A DNA stretch of 64,000 nt from Tildeniella torsiva UHER 1998/13D. GTDB lineage: Bacteria > Cyanobacteriota > Cyanobacteriia > Phormidesmidales > Phormidesmidaceae. The stretch spans positions 62,001 to 126,000 of the forward strand of contig JAHHIH010000011.1 in assembly GCA_019358835.1 (NCBI GenBank). The letters run 5' to 3'. Both the position numbers and the translations under genes were made by a program. The notes under the pieces were generated by a model. That model worked only from the letters and a program-made list of their open reading frames with translations, was not told where the DNA came from and ran no database searches. Shown in pieces: positions 1 to 9,000 of the stretch (positions within the stretch are counted from its first letter, which is position 1; each line of letters begins with the position of its first letter).

Positions 1-19
1 GCGTCCAAAATCCCTAAAA

Positions 20-49
20 ACGTTTGAACGTTCGGACGTTTGAACGTTC
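20..49. repeat. Direct repeat of ACGTTTGAACGTTC
   Basis: The 14-mer ACGTTTGAACGTTC occurs at 20-33 and again at 36-49. Each copy contains the palindrome GAACGTTC. It lies downstream of the response regulator stop on the minus strand. The same 8-bp palindrome is found again at 63843-63850, just before another gene. Function unknown. Confidence 0.6.
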
Positions 50-70
50 ACGTCCATCTGAACATTGAGT

Positions 71-469
71 TTAATTTGTGGCTGAGGCGTTGGGTAGCAG
101 CCTGCCCATTACCGCCTTGAGCCGCTCGGGCTGGCAGGGCTTGGTCAAATAGCCTGAAGCCCCGGCCATACGGGCCTCTTGCCGGTCGGCCTCGGTGTCG
201 CGGGAGGTCACCATGACAATGGGTAGATTCTTGAAGCGAGGCAGACTGCGCACGGTGCGACAGAGTTCAAACCCATCAATGCCGGGCATGGAGATGTCGA
301 GCAACAGCGCTTCGATCGCCTCTTGGTAAATTACAGACAGCGCATCCACCGCATTGTCGGCCAGCAGCACTCGGTAGCTGTTATCCAGCGCACGTTTGAT
401 CATTTGCTGGCTAATCAAGCTGTCATCCACCGATAGGACGGTTTGCTTAGTGGAGACGCAGGTGGACAT
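71..469 (-). CDS. Receiver-only (CheY-like) response regulator
   Basis: A 132-residue single receiver domain with no output domain. Visible key residues are the acidic pair D15-D16, the phosphoacceptor D58 in the LLLDISMPG stretch, T88 in VMVTS and K110 in YLTKP, so the phosphorylation site looks intact. Such stand-alone receivers in cyanobacteria often pass signals by protein contact, for example in motility (PilG/CheY-like) or phosphorelays; the partner here is not in the window. An ATG at 469 with AGAGG ten bases upstream is preferred over the TTG at 493. It is divergent from mtnB across about 335 bases, and no kinase gene is adjacent. Confidence 0.88.
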   Translation of the reverse strand: MSTCVSTKQTVLSVDDSLISQQMIKRALDNSYRVLLADNAVDALSVIYQEAIEALLLDISMPGIDGFELCRTVRSLPRFKNLPIVMVTSRDTEADRQEARMAGASGYLTKPCQPERLKAVMGRLLPNASATN

Positions 470-804
470 ATGCAGAGAACCTCTCGGGGTCAAGGTGAGC
501 GCTTGCTATAGTTATGCCCAAAAATTGGGTCTTTTCATAACGTACTTACACGTAATGGTTTGAAATTAACCCAAACATCACTGCTTTTAGACCGAAATAC
601 CGGCAAAACTTCGGTTGTAAGGGCCGTTAAGGGATGCTTTTCCCAGTTTGGCTTAGGAAACCTGACCTAAACAACCACCGTGCTGCCCAGACGGCTGGAC
701 ATTGTTGGGGTAAAACTCCCCGACAACGGCTGGCGACATCGGTGATTGAGGCATTGGTGTTAAAGTAATAAGTCCTAATTTATCGGTGAGGTCGGGCAGG
801 GAGG
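470..804. other. Divergent intergenic region, response regulator / mtnB
   Basis: No gene is seen in these 335 bases. The region must hold the promoters of both divergent genes. There is an imperfect hairpin at about 700-726 (GTTGGGG against CCCCGACAAC) and an AT-rich stretch TAAAGTAATAA near 760 that could be a -10 region for mtnB. I looked for SAM-riboswitch-like elements ahead of the methionine salvage operon and could not recognise one. Confidence 0.4.
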
Positions 805-1431
805 ATGGAGTTTGAGGCGATCGCGCAATCGTTGGTAAACGCAGGCCGCTTTTTGGCTAGCCAGGGCTGGGCACCGGCCACCAGCGGCAACTACTCAGCC
901 CGGCTGGCCGATGGCTCAGTCGCCGTTACGGTCTCAGGGCGCGATAAGGGCCAGCTCACCCCCGACGACATTATGGTGGTCACCCTAGCGGGAGAGCCCT
1001 TGAGTGCTGGGCAGCGATCGTCAGCTGAGACGCTGCTGCACACCAGCCTCTACCAGGCCTACCCCGAGATCGGGGCGGTGCTGCACACGCACTCAGTCAA
1101 TTGCGTCAGCCTCTCTCGGTGGCTGCTGAGCCAGGGGCAAACCACCCTGCTGTTAACAAACTATGAATTGCTCAAGGCATTTCCGAGAATCACCACCCAT
1201 GATGGAGAAGTTGCCATCCCCATCGTGGCCAACAGCCAGGATATGGTAGCCCTGAGCGAGACTGTACTGACCCGGCTCCAGGCAGTGCCTGCCCCAGGCT
1301 ACATTATCGCGGGCCACGGGCTTTACAGCTGGGGAGCTACCGTGCCCCAGGCGCGTATGGCCACCGAGGCGCTGGAGGTGCTGGTGAGCTGCGCATTGCA
1401 GGCCATACTGCTCGACCGAACATTTGCTTAG
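805..1431 (+). CDS. mtnB: Methylthioribulose-1-phosphate dehydratase
   Basis: Class II aldolase-fold zinc enzyme of the methionine salvage pathway, removing water from 5-methylthioribulose 1-phosphate. At 208 residues it has the family length. The zinc ligands are visible as H94 and H96 (AVLHTHS) and H171 (IIAGHGLY); the N-terminal TSGNYSAR substrate loop is also present. It is the first gene of a tight mtnB-mtnD-mtnC operon, with mtnD starting 34 bases after its stop, which supports MtnB over other class II aldolases such as fuculose-phosphate aldolase. A GGGAGG run lies immediately before the ATG. Confidence 0.93.
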   Translation: MEFEAIAQSLVNAGRFLASQGWAPATSGNYSARLADGSVAVTVSGRDKGQLTPDDIMVVTLAGEPLSAGQRSSAETLLHTSLYQAYPEIGAVLHTHSVNCVSLSRWLLSQGQTTLLLTNYELLKAFPRITTHDGEVAIPIVANSQDMVALSETVLTRLQAVPAPGYIIAGHGLYSWGATVPQARMATEALEVLVSCALQAILLDRTFA

Positions 1432-1465
1432 CCCCCAAGACACACTAGTTTCAAGGACACCCTCA

Positions 1466-2017
1466 ATGACCCTACTCCGTATTTTTAGCGATCAGGATGG
1501 CGCAACACTGCTGGATGAGTATCGGGATGCCGATGCGATCGCATCTGCTCTGTCCAGCGCTGGCGTCCGCTTTGAGCAGTGGCAGACCCAAGCACCGCTA
1601 CCCCCTGCCGCCGATCCCGAAGCCATTCTGACCGCTTACGCCAAAGATATCGATCGCCTCAAGCAGGAGGGCGGATACGTCACCGCCGACGTGATTCGCA
1701 TGCACCCAGAGCATCCCCAAAAGACCGAGCTGCGGCAGAAGTTTTTGGATGAGCACATTCATAAAGAAGACGAGGTGCGCTTCTTTGTGGAGGGGCAGGC
1801 GGTGTTTTACCTGCACCTAGGCGACAAAATCTACGCCACCCTCTGCACCGCTGGCGACCTGATCGGCGTACCCGCCAACACCCCCCACTGGTTTGACATG
1901 GGCGATGCGCCCCAGTTCGCCGCCATTCGCCTGTTTTGCAACCCCGAGGGCTGGGTGGCCCACTTTACCGGCAGCCCTATTGCTAAAGGATTTCCTGAAT
2001 ACCATGCTTTTGCTTGA
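1466..2017 (+). CDS. mtnD: Acireductone dioxygenase
   Basis: Cupin metalloenzyme that cleaves the acireductone of the methionine salvage pathway to 4-methylthio-2-oxobutanoate and formate (iron form). At 183 residues, the metal-binding signature HxHxxxE is H97, H99, E103, with H141 in the second cupin motif (NTPHWFDMG). The start at 1466 has AAGGA nine bases upstream; a TTG at 1424 is open but would overlap mtnB and adds a non-conserved extension. The 3' end overlaps mtnC by 14 bases, indicating translational coupling. Confidence 0.93.
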   Translation: MTLLRIFSDQDGATLLDEYRDADAIASALSSAGVRFEQWQTQAPLPPAADPEAILTAYAKDIDRLKQEGGYVTADVIRMHPEHPQKTELRQKFLDEHIHKEDEVRFFVEGQAVFYLHLGDKIYATLCTAGDLIGVPANTPHWFDMGDAPQFAAIRLFCNPEGWVAHFTGSPIAKGFPEYHAFA

Positions 2018-2717
2018 AGGGCGGCCCTTAGGGGCGATCGTGCTCGATATTGAGGGCACCACTACCGACATCGCCTTTGTCAAAAACACCCTGTTTCCCT
2101 ACGCGGCGGAGCGGTTAGAGGCCTTTATGGCTGAAATCGCTCCCACTGCCGAGGGGCAGGCTATTTTGGCCCAGGTGCGGGCCGAGGTTGGCAATGCCGA
2201 ATTGTCTGTTGAGGACTGCATCGCGCAACTGTTGGCCTGGGCCAAGGCCGACCAAAAGGTCACCCCCCTCAAAGCCGTGCAGGGCATGATTTGGGAGGAG
2301 GGCTACCGCACCAAGGCCTACTACAGCCACGTCTACGACGATGCCGCCGCCCACATTCAGGAGTGGCATCGGCGAGGGGTACCGCTCTACATCTATTCCT
2401 CTGGCTCGATCGCAGCGCAGAAACTGCTATTTGCCCACACCATCGTGGGCGACCTCACCCCCTGCTTCCAGGGGTATTTCGACACCACAACCGGAGCCAA
2501 AGTGGATGAGACTTCCTACGAAAAAATTGCCAATACGCTAGGAATCGTTTTAGGAGAACTGCTGTTTCTTTCTGATCACCTAGGCGAGCTGGAGGCAGCT
2601 CAACAGGCAGGCTGGCAGGTGTGTGCGGTACAGCGTCCCGGCACCGCCGATTTCCCACCAGATCTGCCATCAATTAAGCACTTTGGGGAATTGTCCATCA
2701 CGTTTAGCGATGCTTAA
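2004..2717 (+). CDS. mtnC: Enolase-phosphatase E1
   Basis: Bifunctional HAD-family enzyme that enolises and then dephosphorylates 2,3-diketo-5-methylthiopentyl-1-phosphate, giving the substrate of mtnD. HAD motif I is the typical DIEGTTTDI (D15, E17), motif II lies in YIYSSGS, the conserved KVDETSYEKIA block follows, and motif III is FLSDHLGELEAA. At 237 residues it is family length. The ATG at 2004 lies inside the end of mtnD; the frame is open further upstream but without similarity to the family. The substrate isomerase mtnA is not in the window. Confidence 0.93.
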   Translation: MLLLEGRPLGAIVLDIEGTTTDIAFVKNTLFPYAAERLEAFMAEIAPTAEGQAILAQVRAEVGNAELSVEDCIAQLLAWAKADQKVTPLKAVQGMIWEEGYRTKAYYSHVYDDAAAHIQEWHRRGVPLYIYSSGSIAAQKLLFAHTIVGDLTPCFQGYFDTTTGAKVDETSYEKIANTLGIVLGELLFLSDHLGELEAAQQAGWQVCAVQRPGTADFPPDLPSIKHFGELSITFSDA

Positions 2718-2973
2718 AACCACTCGCTATTTCGATGATTTTGCCTCCCAAAAGCATCCAGAGGTTGAGCGAGAGTGGATACGCTATGTCTTGACAAACC
2801 CTGTAAAAGTGGAGAAGCAGTCGAACAATCGCCTTTCCTACTGGAGCAATATTGAAGCAGCTGAAGGTCGGACGTTAAGGGTTATTACTTTAGAGGATGG
2901 CGAAACCGTCCACAACGCTTTTTTTGATCGCAACTTTTATAAGCGGCAGCAGCGAGGTGAAGAGCCCCAATGA
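2710..2973 (+). CDS. Small protein, possible toxin of a DUF2283 pair
   Basis: An 87-residue basic/acidic protein that I do not recognise with certainty. The sequence starts MLKTTRYFDD and ends with NAFFDRNFYKRQQRGE. The ATG overlaps the mtnC stop by 8 bases and its own stop overlaps the start of the DUF2283 gene (ATGA), so it is coupled both ways. Small proteins with such an 'FDRxF' ending are commonly paired with DUF2283 proteins (DUF4258-like arrangement), which suggests a toxin/antitoxin-type module. Toxic activity is inference; no catalytic residues can be pointed to. Confidence 0.7.
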   Translation: MLKTTRYFDDFASQKHPEVEREWIRYVLTNPVKVEKQSNNRLSYWSNIEAAEGRTLRVITLEDGETVHNAFFDRNFYKRQQRGEEPQ

Positions 2974-3176
2974 AGATTCAGTACTACCCAGAGACAGATA
3001 CCCTTGCTATTGAGCTAACGACAAGACCGATCACCAACACAGATGCAGTCACCGATGATTTGATTTTGGACTATGACAGAGATGGCAAAGTTGTTGCTAT
3101 CACGTTAGACAACTACTCTAAAAATGTCGAAACCATTAACCTGCAAGCTCTTGGGGTGCCACTTTTAGCTGCTTAA
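2970..3176 (+). CDS. DUF2283 domain protein, possible antitoxin
   Basis: A 68-residue protein with the DUF2283 pattern: MKIQYYPETDTLAIEL at the start, then DDLILDYDRDGKVVAI. The family consists of small beta-rich proteins of unknown biochemistry, often encoded directly after a small partner gene. The start overlaps the stop of the 87-residue gene by four bases. An antitoxin role is inferred from arrangement only. It is the last gene of the mtnBDC transcription unit, followed by a strong hairpin at 3253-3293. Confidence 0.85.
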   Translation: MKIQYYPETDTLAIELTTRPITNTDAVTDDLILDYDRDGKVVAITLDNYSKNVETINLQALGVPLLAA

Positions 3177-3252
3177 AATATAAGAATTCAGATCACGCCT
3201 GGAGAGATTTTGGGTTAGCCAGACTCAAGGAAAAGGCATCAAACCTCAGAAA

Positions 3253-3293
3253 CAAACATCGCAGCGTTCGTTTTAAGAGCGCTGCGATGTTTG
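3253..3293. terminator. Convergent hairpin between DUF2283 gene and ndk
   Basis: A perfect 14-bp stem (3253-3266 with 3280-3293) encloses a 13-base loop. It sits between a plus-strand operon and the minus-strand ndk gene, so it may serve both. There is no clear T-run on either side, so this is a U-tract-poor terminator or simply a palindromic element. Confidence 0.6.
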
Positions 3294-3326
3294 CTGCTAC
3301 TGGCATAAGAGACTTGTTTAGATTTC

Positions 3327-3776
3327 TTACTCGTAAAGCCAGCTCTTTTGAGCGGGTTCCCAGCTTACCAGTTCGGCTTCGGTGAACCACAGGGCGATCT
3401 CGGCCTGAGCAGTTTCGGGTGCGTCGGAGCCGTGGATGATGTTGCGGCCCACGGTCACACCCAGGTCGCCGCGAATGGTGCCGGGTTCAGCTTCGAGGGG
3501 CTTGGTCGCGCCGATGATTTTGCGGGCCGAGGCAATCACGCCTTCGCCTTCCCACACCATGGCCACTACGGGGCCAGAGGTGATGAAGTCAACCAGACCG
3601 GCGAAGAAGGGGCGCTCGCGGTGCACATCGTAGTGCTTTTCGGCTAGCTCACGGGAGACGGCCATGAACTTCAGACCCACCAGGGTAAAGCCCTTGGTTT
3701 CAAATCGGCCAATGATGTTGCTGATCAGACCGCGCTGGACGCCGTCGGGCTTGATCATCAAAAAAGTGCGTTCCAT
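3327..3776 (-). CDS. ndk: Nucleoside diphosphate kinase
   Basis: Transfers the gamma-phosphate from ATP to nucleoside diphosphates through a phosphohistidine. The 149-residue protein has the full family pattern: [17 protein letters not shown] at the start, and the active-site H115 within NIIHGSD. The length and start match the family exactly. It is monocistronic on the minus strand, convergent with the mtn operon. Confidence 0.98.
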   Translation of the reverse strand: MERTFLMIKPDGVQRGLISNIIGRFETKGFTLVGLKFMAVSRELAEKHYDVHRERPFFAGLVDFITSGPVVAMVWEGEGVIASARKIIGATKPLEAEPGTIRGDLGVTVGRNIIHGSDAPETAQAEIALWFTEAELVSWEPAQKSWLYE

Positions 3777-3872
3777 AGATACTTGTTCCTAGTGCGTGGT
3801 GCAGGGACGTGGTGAAAGACCTTTACCATGCTCAGAAACGGTGGCCATTTTGTAAAGGATTTGGTCAAAGTT

Positions 3873-4457
3873 TTATGGTTTGGGGACAGGCCAGTAGCGA
3901 TCGCCCCCAGCATCGTATCGCCAGCCGCAGCCGTCGGGGTCGCGAGCGCGGCTCCAGGTCAGTAGATTCAACGTGACCGAGGGCTGGGTTAGCTCAGCTT
4001 TGGAGCAGCCCAGCCGCTGGGCCAGGTCAGCGGCGGTGAGCGAGAGCACCTGGATCGTCGCAGTCTCGGTCGCCAAGGTACTGGGGGAACGGAACGTATA
4101 GAGCACATCCCCTGCGGGAGTGGGTTCAAAGTCGCCCCAAAAGTCTTGGGCACGCTGGTCGAGAAATCGGCGGGCCTCGCTGCCAGTGATCTGGGCGGCG
4201 ATCGCAAAGTCGAGCACGCTAATGCGCCCCCGATGGGCGGCGACCTGGGCGTAAAAAATCTGGTGCAAGGCGCGATCGCGGGCTCGTTGCCGTCGCCAAA
4301 GCCAGAGGGCACCCGCCATTAACCCGCCAACCACTAGCCAGGGCAGCAACAGCTGAATCAGCAGCACCGTGACCAGAGCAGCACTGGCCATGATTAGGGC
4401 CATCAGCAGGCGATATTCGAGCCCGGCACCGGGGCTATGGAAAGGCCGCAGGGGCAT
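3873..4457 (-). CDS. Conserved membrane-anchored protein, unknown function
   Basis: A 194-residue protein of unknown function. Residues about 18-52 form one long or two short membrane segments (LLMALIMASAALVTVLLI and LVVGGLMAGALWLW), followed by an RRQRARDR positive stretch, which places the rest in the cytoplasm. The soluble part contains a helix-turn-helix-like region (ISVLDFAIAAQITGSEARRFL), then AADLAQRLGCSKAEL and a tail with DPDGCGWRYDAGGDRYW. A winged-helix-like regulator or adaptor at the membrane is possible. Monocistronic. Confidence 0.7.
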   Translation of the reverse strand: MPLRPFHSPGAGLEYRLLMALIMASAALVTVLLIQLLLPWLVVGGLMAGALWLWRRQRARDRALHQIFYAQVAAHRGRISVLDFAIAAQITGSEARRFLDQRAQDFWGDFEPTPAGDVLYTFRSPSTLATETATIQVLSLTAADLAQRLGCSKAELTQPSVTLNLLTWSRARDPDGCGWRYDAGGDRYWPVPKP

Positions 4458-4629
4458 AGATCCTCGGGATGTCAGCAGGGCTGAACTGCCCTATCGCCTT
4501 CTATTGAAGCAGGGGCAGACAAATTTGGGGGGGTGCAGGGGTCAGCTAAAATGCTGTCACGCGGCTGCACCGTTGAGGTTTGCCGGATCGATGTCGTCCA
4601 GCCCGCTACCCCATGCTCTAGCCCTTGCC

Positions 4630-5139
4630 ATGATTACTTTCGCCTCCCCCACCGATGAAGCCCAGGCCGCTCAGCTCATGCAGCCCTGTCTGATTCGCGT
4701 GGTTGACAACATTCGTAAACACACCGAAACCCTTGACTGGCGCGCCGACTATCTAGAGCAGGTGCGCTGGCCAGGCAGTGCCACCCCTGAGCAGCGCCAG
4801 CGGGTGCGCGACCTGGCCGCCCAGCTCTCGGAAGCATCCCCGGAGGAAGAAAAAGCCATTCGCCAGCAGCTCAGTCAGCTGCCCGCGCCATCCCCCGGCT
4901 ACGAGCTGCGGCTGACCGAGGGAGCTGGCGAAGCCTCAACCGAGGAGCCTCGCACGGCCACTCTGGACGTTTGGGAGCTGTGCTTTGAAGTGTGCTTTAG
5001 CGACTACCAGCCTCCGCAGCCAGCATCTGTGGATCCGGCTCTGCTTGACGACGATGGTGAGATCGACTGGCTAGCCCTCGACGAAAAGGCAAAAACCCTG
5101 GTAGAACAGGCGATTGACCAGGCAACGGCGGCGGCGTAG
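4630..5139 (+). CDS. Conserved hypothetical protein
   Basis: A 169-residue soluble, acidic protein with no family I recognise. It begins MITFASPTDEAQ, has a predicted helical middle (EQRQRVRDLAAQLSEASPEEE) and a conserved-looking block LDVWELCFEVCFSDYQ, then a short acidic end (DDDGEIDWLALDEKAKTL). ATGs at 4591 and 4630 are possible; the later one fits better because upstream residues are low-complexity and look non-coding. It precedes the PHP gene by 18 bases in the same direction, so the two may be co-transcribed. Confidence 0.7.
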   Translation: MITFASPTDEAQAAQLMQPCLIRVVDNIRKHTETLDWRADYLEQVRWPGSATPEQRQRVRDLAAQLSEASPEEEKAIRQQLSQLPAPSPGYELRLTEGAGEASTEEPRTATLDVWELCFEVCFSDYQPPQPASVDPALLDDDGEIDWLALDEKAKTLVEQAIDQATAAA

Positions 5140-5157
5140 GCGGTCAAATACGGCACA

Positions 5158-6099
5158 ATGGGAGAAAATATTCCCGCTAAAATGCTCGACCTGCACAGCC
5201 ACACCACTTTTTCTGACGGGACGCTGCCCCCCGCCGACCTCGTGGCGGCGGCCATCGCGGCGGGAGTAAAGGCGCTGGCCATCACCGACCACGACACCCT
5301 GGCCGGTTGGGATGAGGCGATCGCCGCCGCCGGAGACAACTTAGAAGTGGTGCCAGGAGTCGAGCTGAGCACGGTAGAAAACGGGCGATCGCTGCACATC
5401 TTAGGCTTTTACCCCCATCGAGAATCCCTGGAACCGCCCCTGGTGGAGCGCATTGAAGGCCGTCGCCGCCGGGCTCAGCAGATGGTCGAAAAGCTGGCGG
5501 AGCTGGGCTACCCCATTGAGCTGCCGCCCATGGCGGGCAATATGGCCCCCGGTCGCCCCCACCTGGCAGCGGCCCTCGTGAAAGCGGGCTACGTCGAGTC
5601 AAAGCGGGAGGCCTTTGACCGCTGGCTGGGGGATAGTGGCCCTGTCTTTGTGCAGTACGACAAATTTTCGGCCGCTGAGGGCATTCAGCTGCTGCGCGAC
5701 TGTGGGGCCGTGCCGGTGTGGGCGCATCCCTGCCTGTTTAAGGGCTCCACCGTCGATGCGCTACTGCCCCAGCTGGTGGAGTCGGGGCTGATGGGGGTCG
5801 AGGTCTACCACCCCCACCACAGCCCCAGCGACGTACGCCGTCTAGAAACCTACTGCCATGACCACGGCCTGGTGATGACCGGCGGCAGTGACTACCACGG
5901 CCCCCCAGAGGAAAAGGCCCGCACCCCTAACCCCAGGGCCAAGCATCCGCCTAGGGAGGCCGTTGGGCTAAATCAGCTCCATCTGCCGTTAGACTTGCTC
6001 CCCCCCCTGAAGCGGGCGGCGGCGACTCTGGCGACAAGTCTGGGCGCTGGCGCAGCCTCTCTAGCCGAGAATCGCCAACCGGACGGTTACTATGGCTGA
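5158..6099 (+). CDS. PHP-domain phosphoesterase (TrpH/RNase AM-like)
   Basis: A 313-residue PHP-domain metallo-phosphoesterase. Metal ligands are visible: H13, H15 and D20 (LDLHSHTTFSDG), H45 (AITDHDT), E69 (PGVELS) and the late GGSDYHG motif. The E. coli relative YciV/TrpH is a 3',5'-nucleotide phosphatase and 5'-3' exoribonuclease, and this is the best functional guess. The start is ambiguous between ATG 5158 and ATG 5182, the latter lying directly before the LDLHSH motif. The stop overlaps the start of the next, very large gene by 8 bases, implying coupling. Confidence 0.88.
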   Translation: MGENIPAKMLDLHSHTTFSDGTLPPADLVAAAIAAGVKALAITDHDTLAGWDEAIAAAGDNLEVVPGVELSTVENGRSLHILGFYPHRESLEPPLVERIEGRRRRAQQMVEKLAELGYPIELPPMAGNMAPGRPHLAAALVKAGYVESKREAFDRWLGDSGPVFVQYDKFSAAEGIQLLRDCGAVPVWAHPCLFKGSTVDALLPQLVESGLMGVEVYHPHHSPSDVRRLETYCHDHGLVMTGGSDYHGPPEEKARTPNPRAKHPPREAVGLNQLHLPLDLLPPLKRAAATLATSLGAGAASLAENRQPDGYYG

Positions 6100-9000
6100 C
6101 CCCACCTTTGACACCCTCTGGCAGCTGGTGGGAGGGGTGCTGAGACTAGACCCAGAGGCATTTCGAGTGTTTCATCAGATGCCCGACAGCATTGCCCTGG
6201 GGGTCGTGTTTGTGGCGGGTTTTTCCCAGGCGGTGGGCCAGGGCATTGTGCTGTTTATCAACCGGGTCAAGCCGCTGCGGTATGTGCTTAGCCTGGTGCT
6301 GTCGGCGCTGCTGTTTGTGGCGGGCTATCTGTTTTGGGCGCTCAGTGTTTGGGTGGTCAGCCGCTGGCTGCTAGACCAGCCCATCCCTTGGCGGGCGGTC
6401 AGGGATAGCCTGGCCTTGAGCTATTTACCTTTGATATTTAGCTTTTTGGGGGCCATGCCCTACCTGGGCGTGCCGCTGCTGCGACTGCTGGCCCTGCTCA
6501 ACCTGCTGACGGTGGTGTTTGGGCTGGCGGTGTTGGGCCAGATTTCCCTGGGGCAGGCGGCGGGGCATGTGCTGCTGGGCTGGCTAGGGCTGGTGGTGGT
6601 GCAGCAAACCACTGTGGGGCAGCCCATTGTCAACTTGGGTCGCTGGCTGACCAACTGGACAGCCGGAGTACAGCTGGTGGTCGATCGCGGCCAGTTGAAA
6701 ACGCTGATTGCGGCCAACCCCCTGGGGCCGGGACCATCCACGGCGATCGCCCCCGGTGGCCTAGCCCTAGCCCCACCGTCCCTAAAAACCGCTAAACCCC
6801 TGCCGGGGGCCTTTCTCAAGCGGCGATCGCGGCGGCTAACCCTGCTGTGGGTCTACGCTGGCCTGGGACTGCTGGCGCTGGTGGTGGCCCTCAGCTTAGA
6901 ACCCCTCAGAGGGGTGATGACGCAGTGGTACGGCCAGAGCCGTCCGGCCCGCTGGTTCGCGGATCTAGTCTGGGTGGGCGCGATCGCCCTGGTGGTCGCC
7001 GCCATGCTGGCCCCCCTAGAGGCCCTGGGCTGGTGGGCCGGGTGGTACGGCGATGGGGTGACCCCGATCAACTCAGAGTCCTCCCAGGCCAAGCCGCCCG
7101 ACGCTGTTCAGCCGCGTCGGTATATCGTCTACCTCGACGGCATCAACCAGGCCACCGCCGACTACCAGCCCACCGTGGCCCGCTACCTCGACGAGTTGGG
7201 CCAGCGGCTTCCCCCCGACATCGCCCTAGTTGAGGGATTGATTCCCTACTCGGTGCTCAACCGATCGCTGACCGAGAACCGTCCCCTGGCCTTCTTTTGG
7301 CGCGGGGTCGAAACTCTGACCCAGCACCTCGGCCCCTGGGTGGGGATGATCATCAACATTCGCAATATTTTGATTGTGGCGGTGTCGGCCGATCAGCGCT
7401 TTGGCCCGATCTACAACCAGGGGGTGGCCCAGCAGGTCTACGAAAGCCTGCTGCAGAACGGCTACCCCGCCAGCGGCGGCATTCCCCTGACCCTGATTGG
7501 CTATAGCGGTGGCGGGCAGATTGCCATGGGCATTTTGCCCTTTCTCAAGCAGGCGTTGGGGGCCCCAATCGAGGTGATTTCCCTCGCTGGGGTGATCAGC
7601 GGCAACGGGCGGGTGCTGGAGGCTGAGCAGCTCTACCATCTGGTGGGCAGCCGCGACCCGGTCGAGCGCCTGGGACCGATTATGTTTCCCCGTCGCTGGG
7701 CGATCGCCCCCCTGAGCTACTGGAACCGGGCCAAGCGCAAGGGCAAAATCAGCTTTATGGGCCTGGGGCCGGTGGGCCACCAGGTGCCCGGCGGCGTGCT
7801 CGACGACCAGGCCTTTTTGCACGATGGCCGCAGCCATCTACAACAAACCCTCGACCTCACCCTCGACATTGTGGCGGGCGACCTGCGTCAGCTCCTGGAT
7901 ATTCAAAAGATTCAGGTGACCCATCCCGGCAACTACTACCAGTTTCAGAGCGCGCCCTTTAACCACCCCAGCTACTACCCGGTGCAGCAGACCCTGGCGG
8001 CCCCCCAGTATCGGCCCGTGGGCGACTGGCTGGGGCGGCTGATCTTGCCCCACCCCAGCGATCGCCTCTCACTGGATGGCGTGTGGTTTGAGCTGCTGCA
8101 CACGCCCCCCGCCTACCGCCACTGCCTGGGCCAGCGGGTACCCCTGCGCTGGCGGTGCGATCCGGGGCTCAAAAAGCGCTTTCAGGCCGTGACCCGCGAT
8201 ATTCACTTCAGCGCCGAGGCGGAGGCATCGCACCGGGACGGCATGATTTTGCCCACTCGTCTCAACCACTGGCGGCTGGTCACCCCCCTCGAATCCCTGG
8301 CCGGAGCCCACCCCGTCGATGACATGATCGTCAAGCTGCCTGACCCCATCAGGATTGAAGATCTGGCCGGGTTGGATAGCGCGCTATCCAACCCGGCCAT
8401 TGCGATCACCATTGCCCACGAGCCCATTCAAATTGCGGGCCTCTACTACGCCCTGGTGCAATTTCTGGGGTCGGCGGAGGGAGCCAGCGATCGCTACCAT
8501 GTCGTCCACTACAACCCCGTCACTCAGGCCTTTGACGGCCCGAAAGAAACCGTGCGGCTGCCGCAGGTTGTGCCCGACGGTGATGGCATTGAGCCCTCGA
8601 CCAGCCGAGATCTGGAGCGATCGCCCCTGAATGCCGCAGGCTGGTATATCCACGGTGCCCAATCCCACGACGGCGAATTTGTGGTGCAGGCGCTGCGACC
8701 CCGCCAGCTCTTTCAGCTGCGGCCCGATCGTATCCTCACCAGCGCCCGCCAGGGGCGGCAGTACCTGCGCCGCGAATCGTGGGGAAACCTGGTACAGAAA
8801 AAAGGCACCACTGAGTCGGTGCTGATCGATCCCAAAACGCCCAAAGTGGCCTCTGAGCAGGGGGCGTTGGCCTTTGGCCGAACCTTGCCCATCGCCCAGT
8901 GGCGAGAGGGCGATCAGGCCCTGCTGGTGCATGTCTACGGCGGCATCGGCGGCGAAAACCGCGAGCCCGCCGCCCGAGGCCCGGTTTATTTTGGCCACTT

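Noticed and set aside
7226-7837. Minus-strand frame of 203 codons
   Set aside because: It lies wholly inside the 1218-codon gene, whose plus-strand frame holds the GYSGGG motif and membrane helices.
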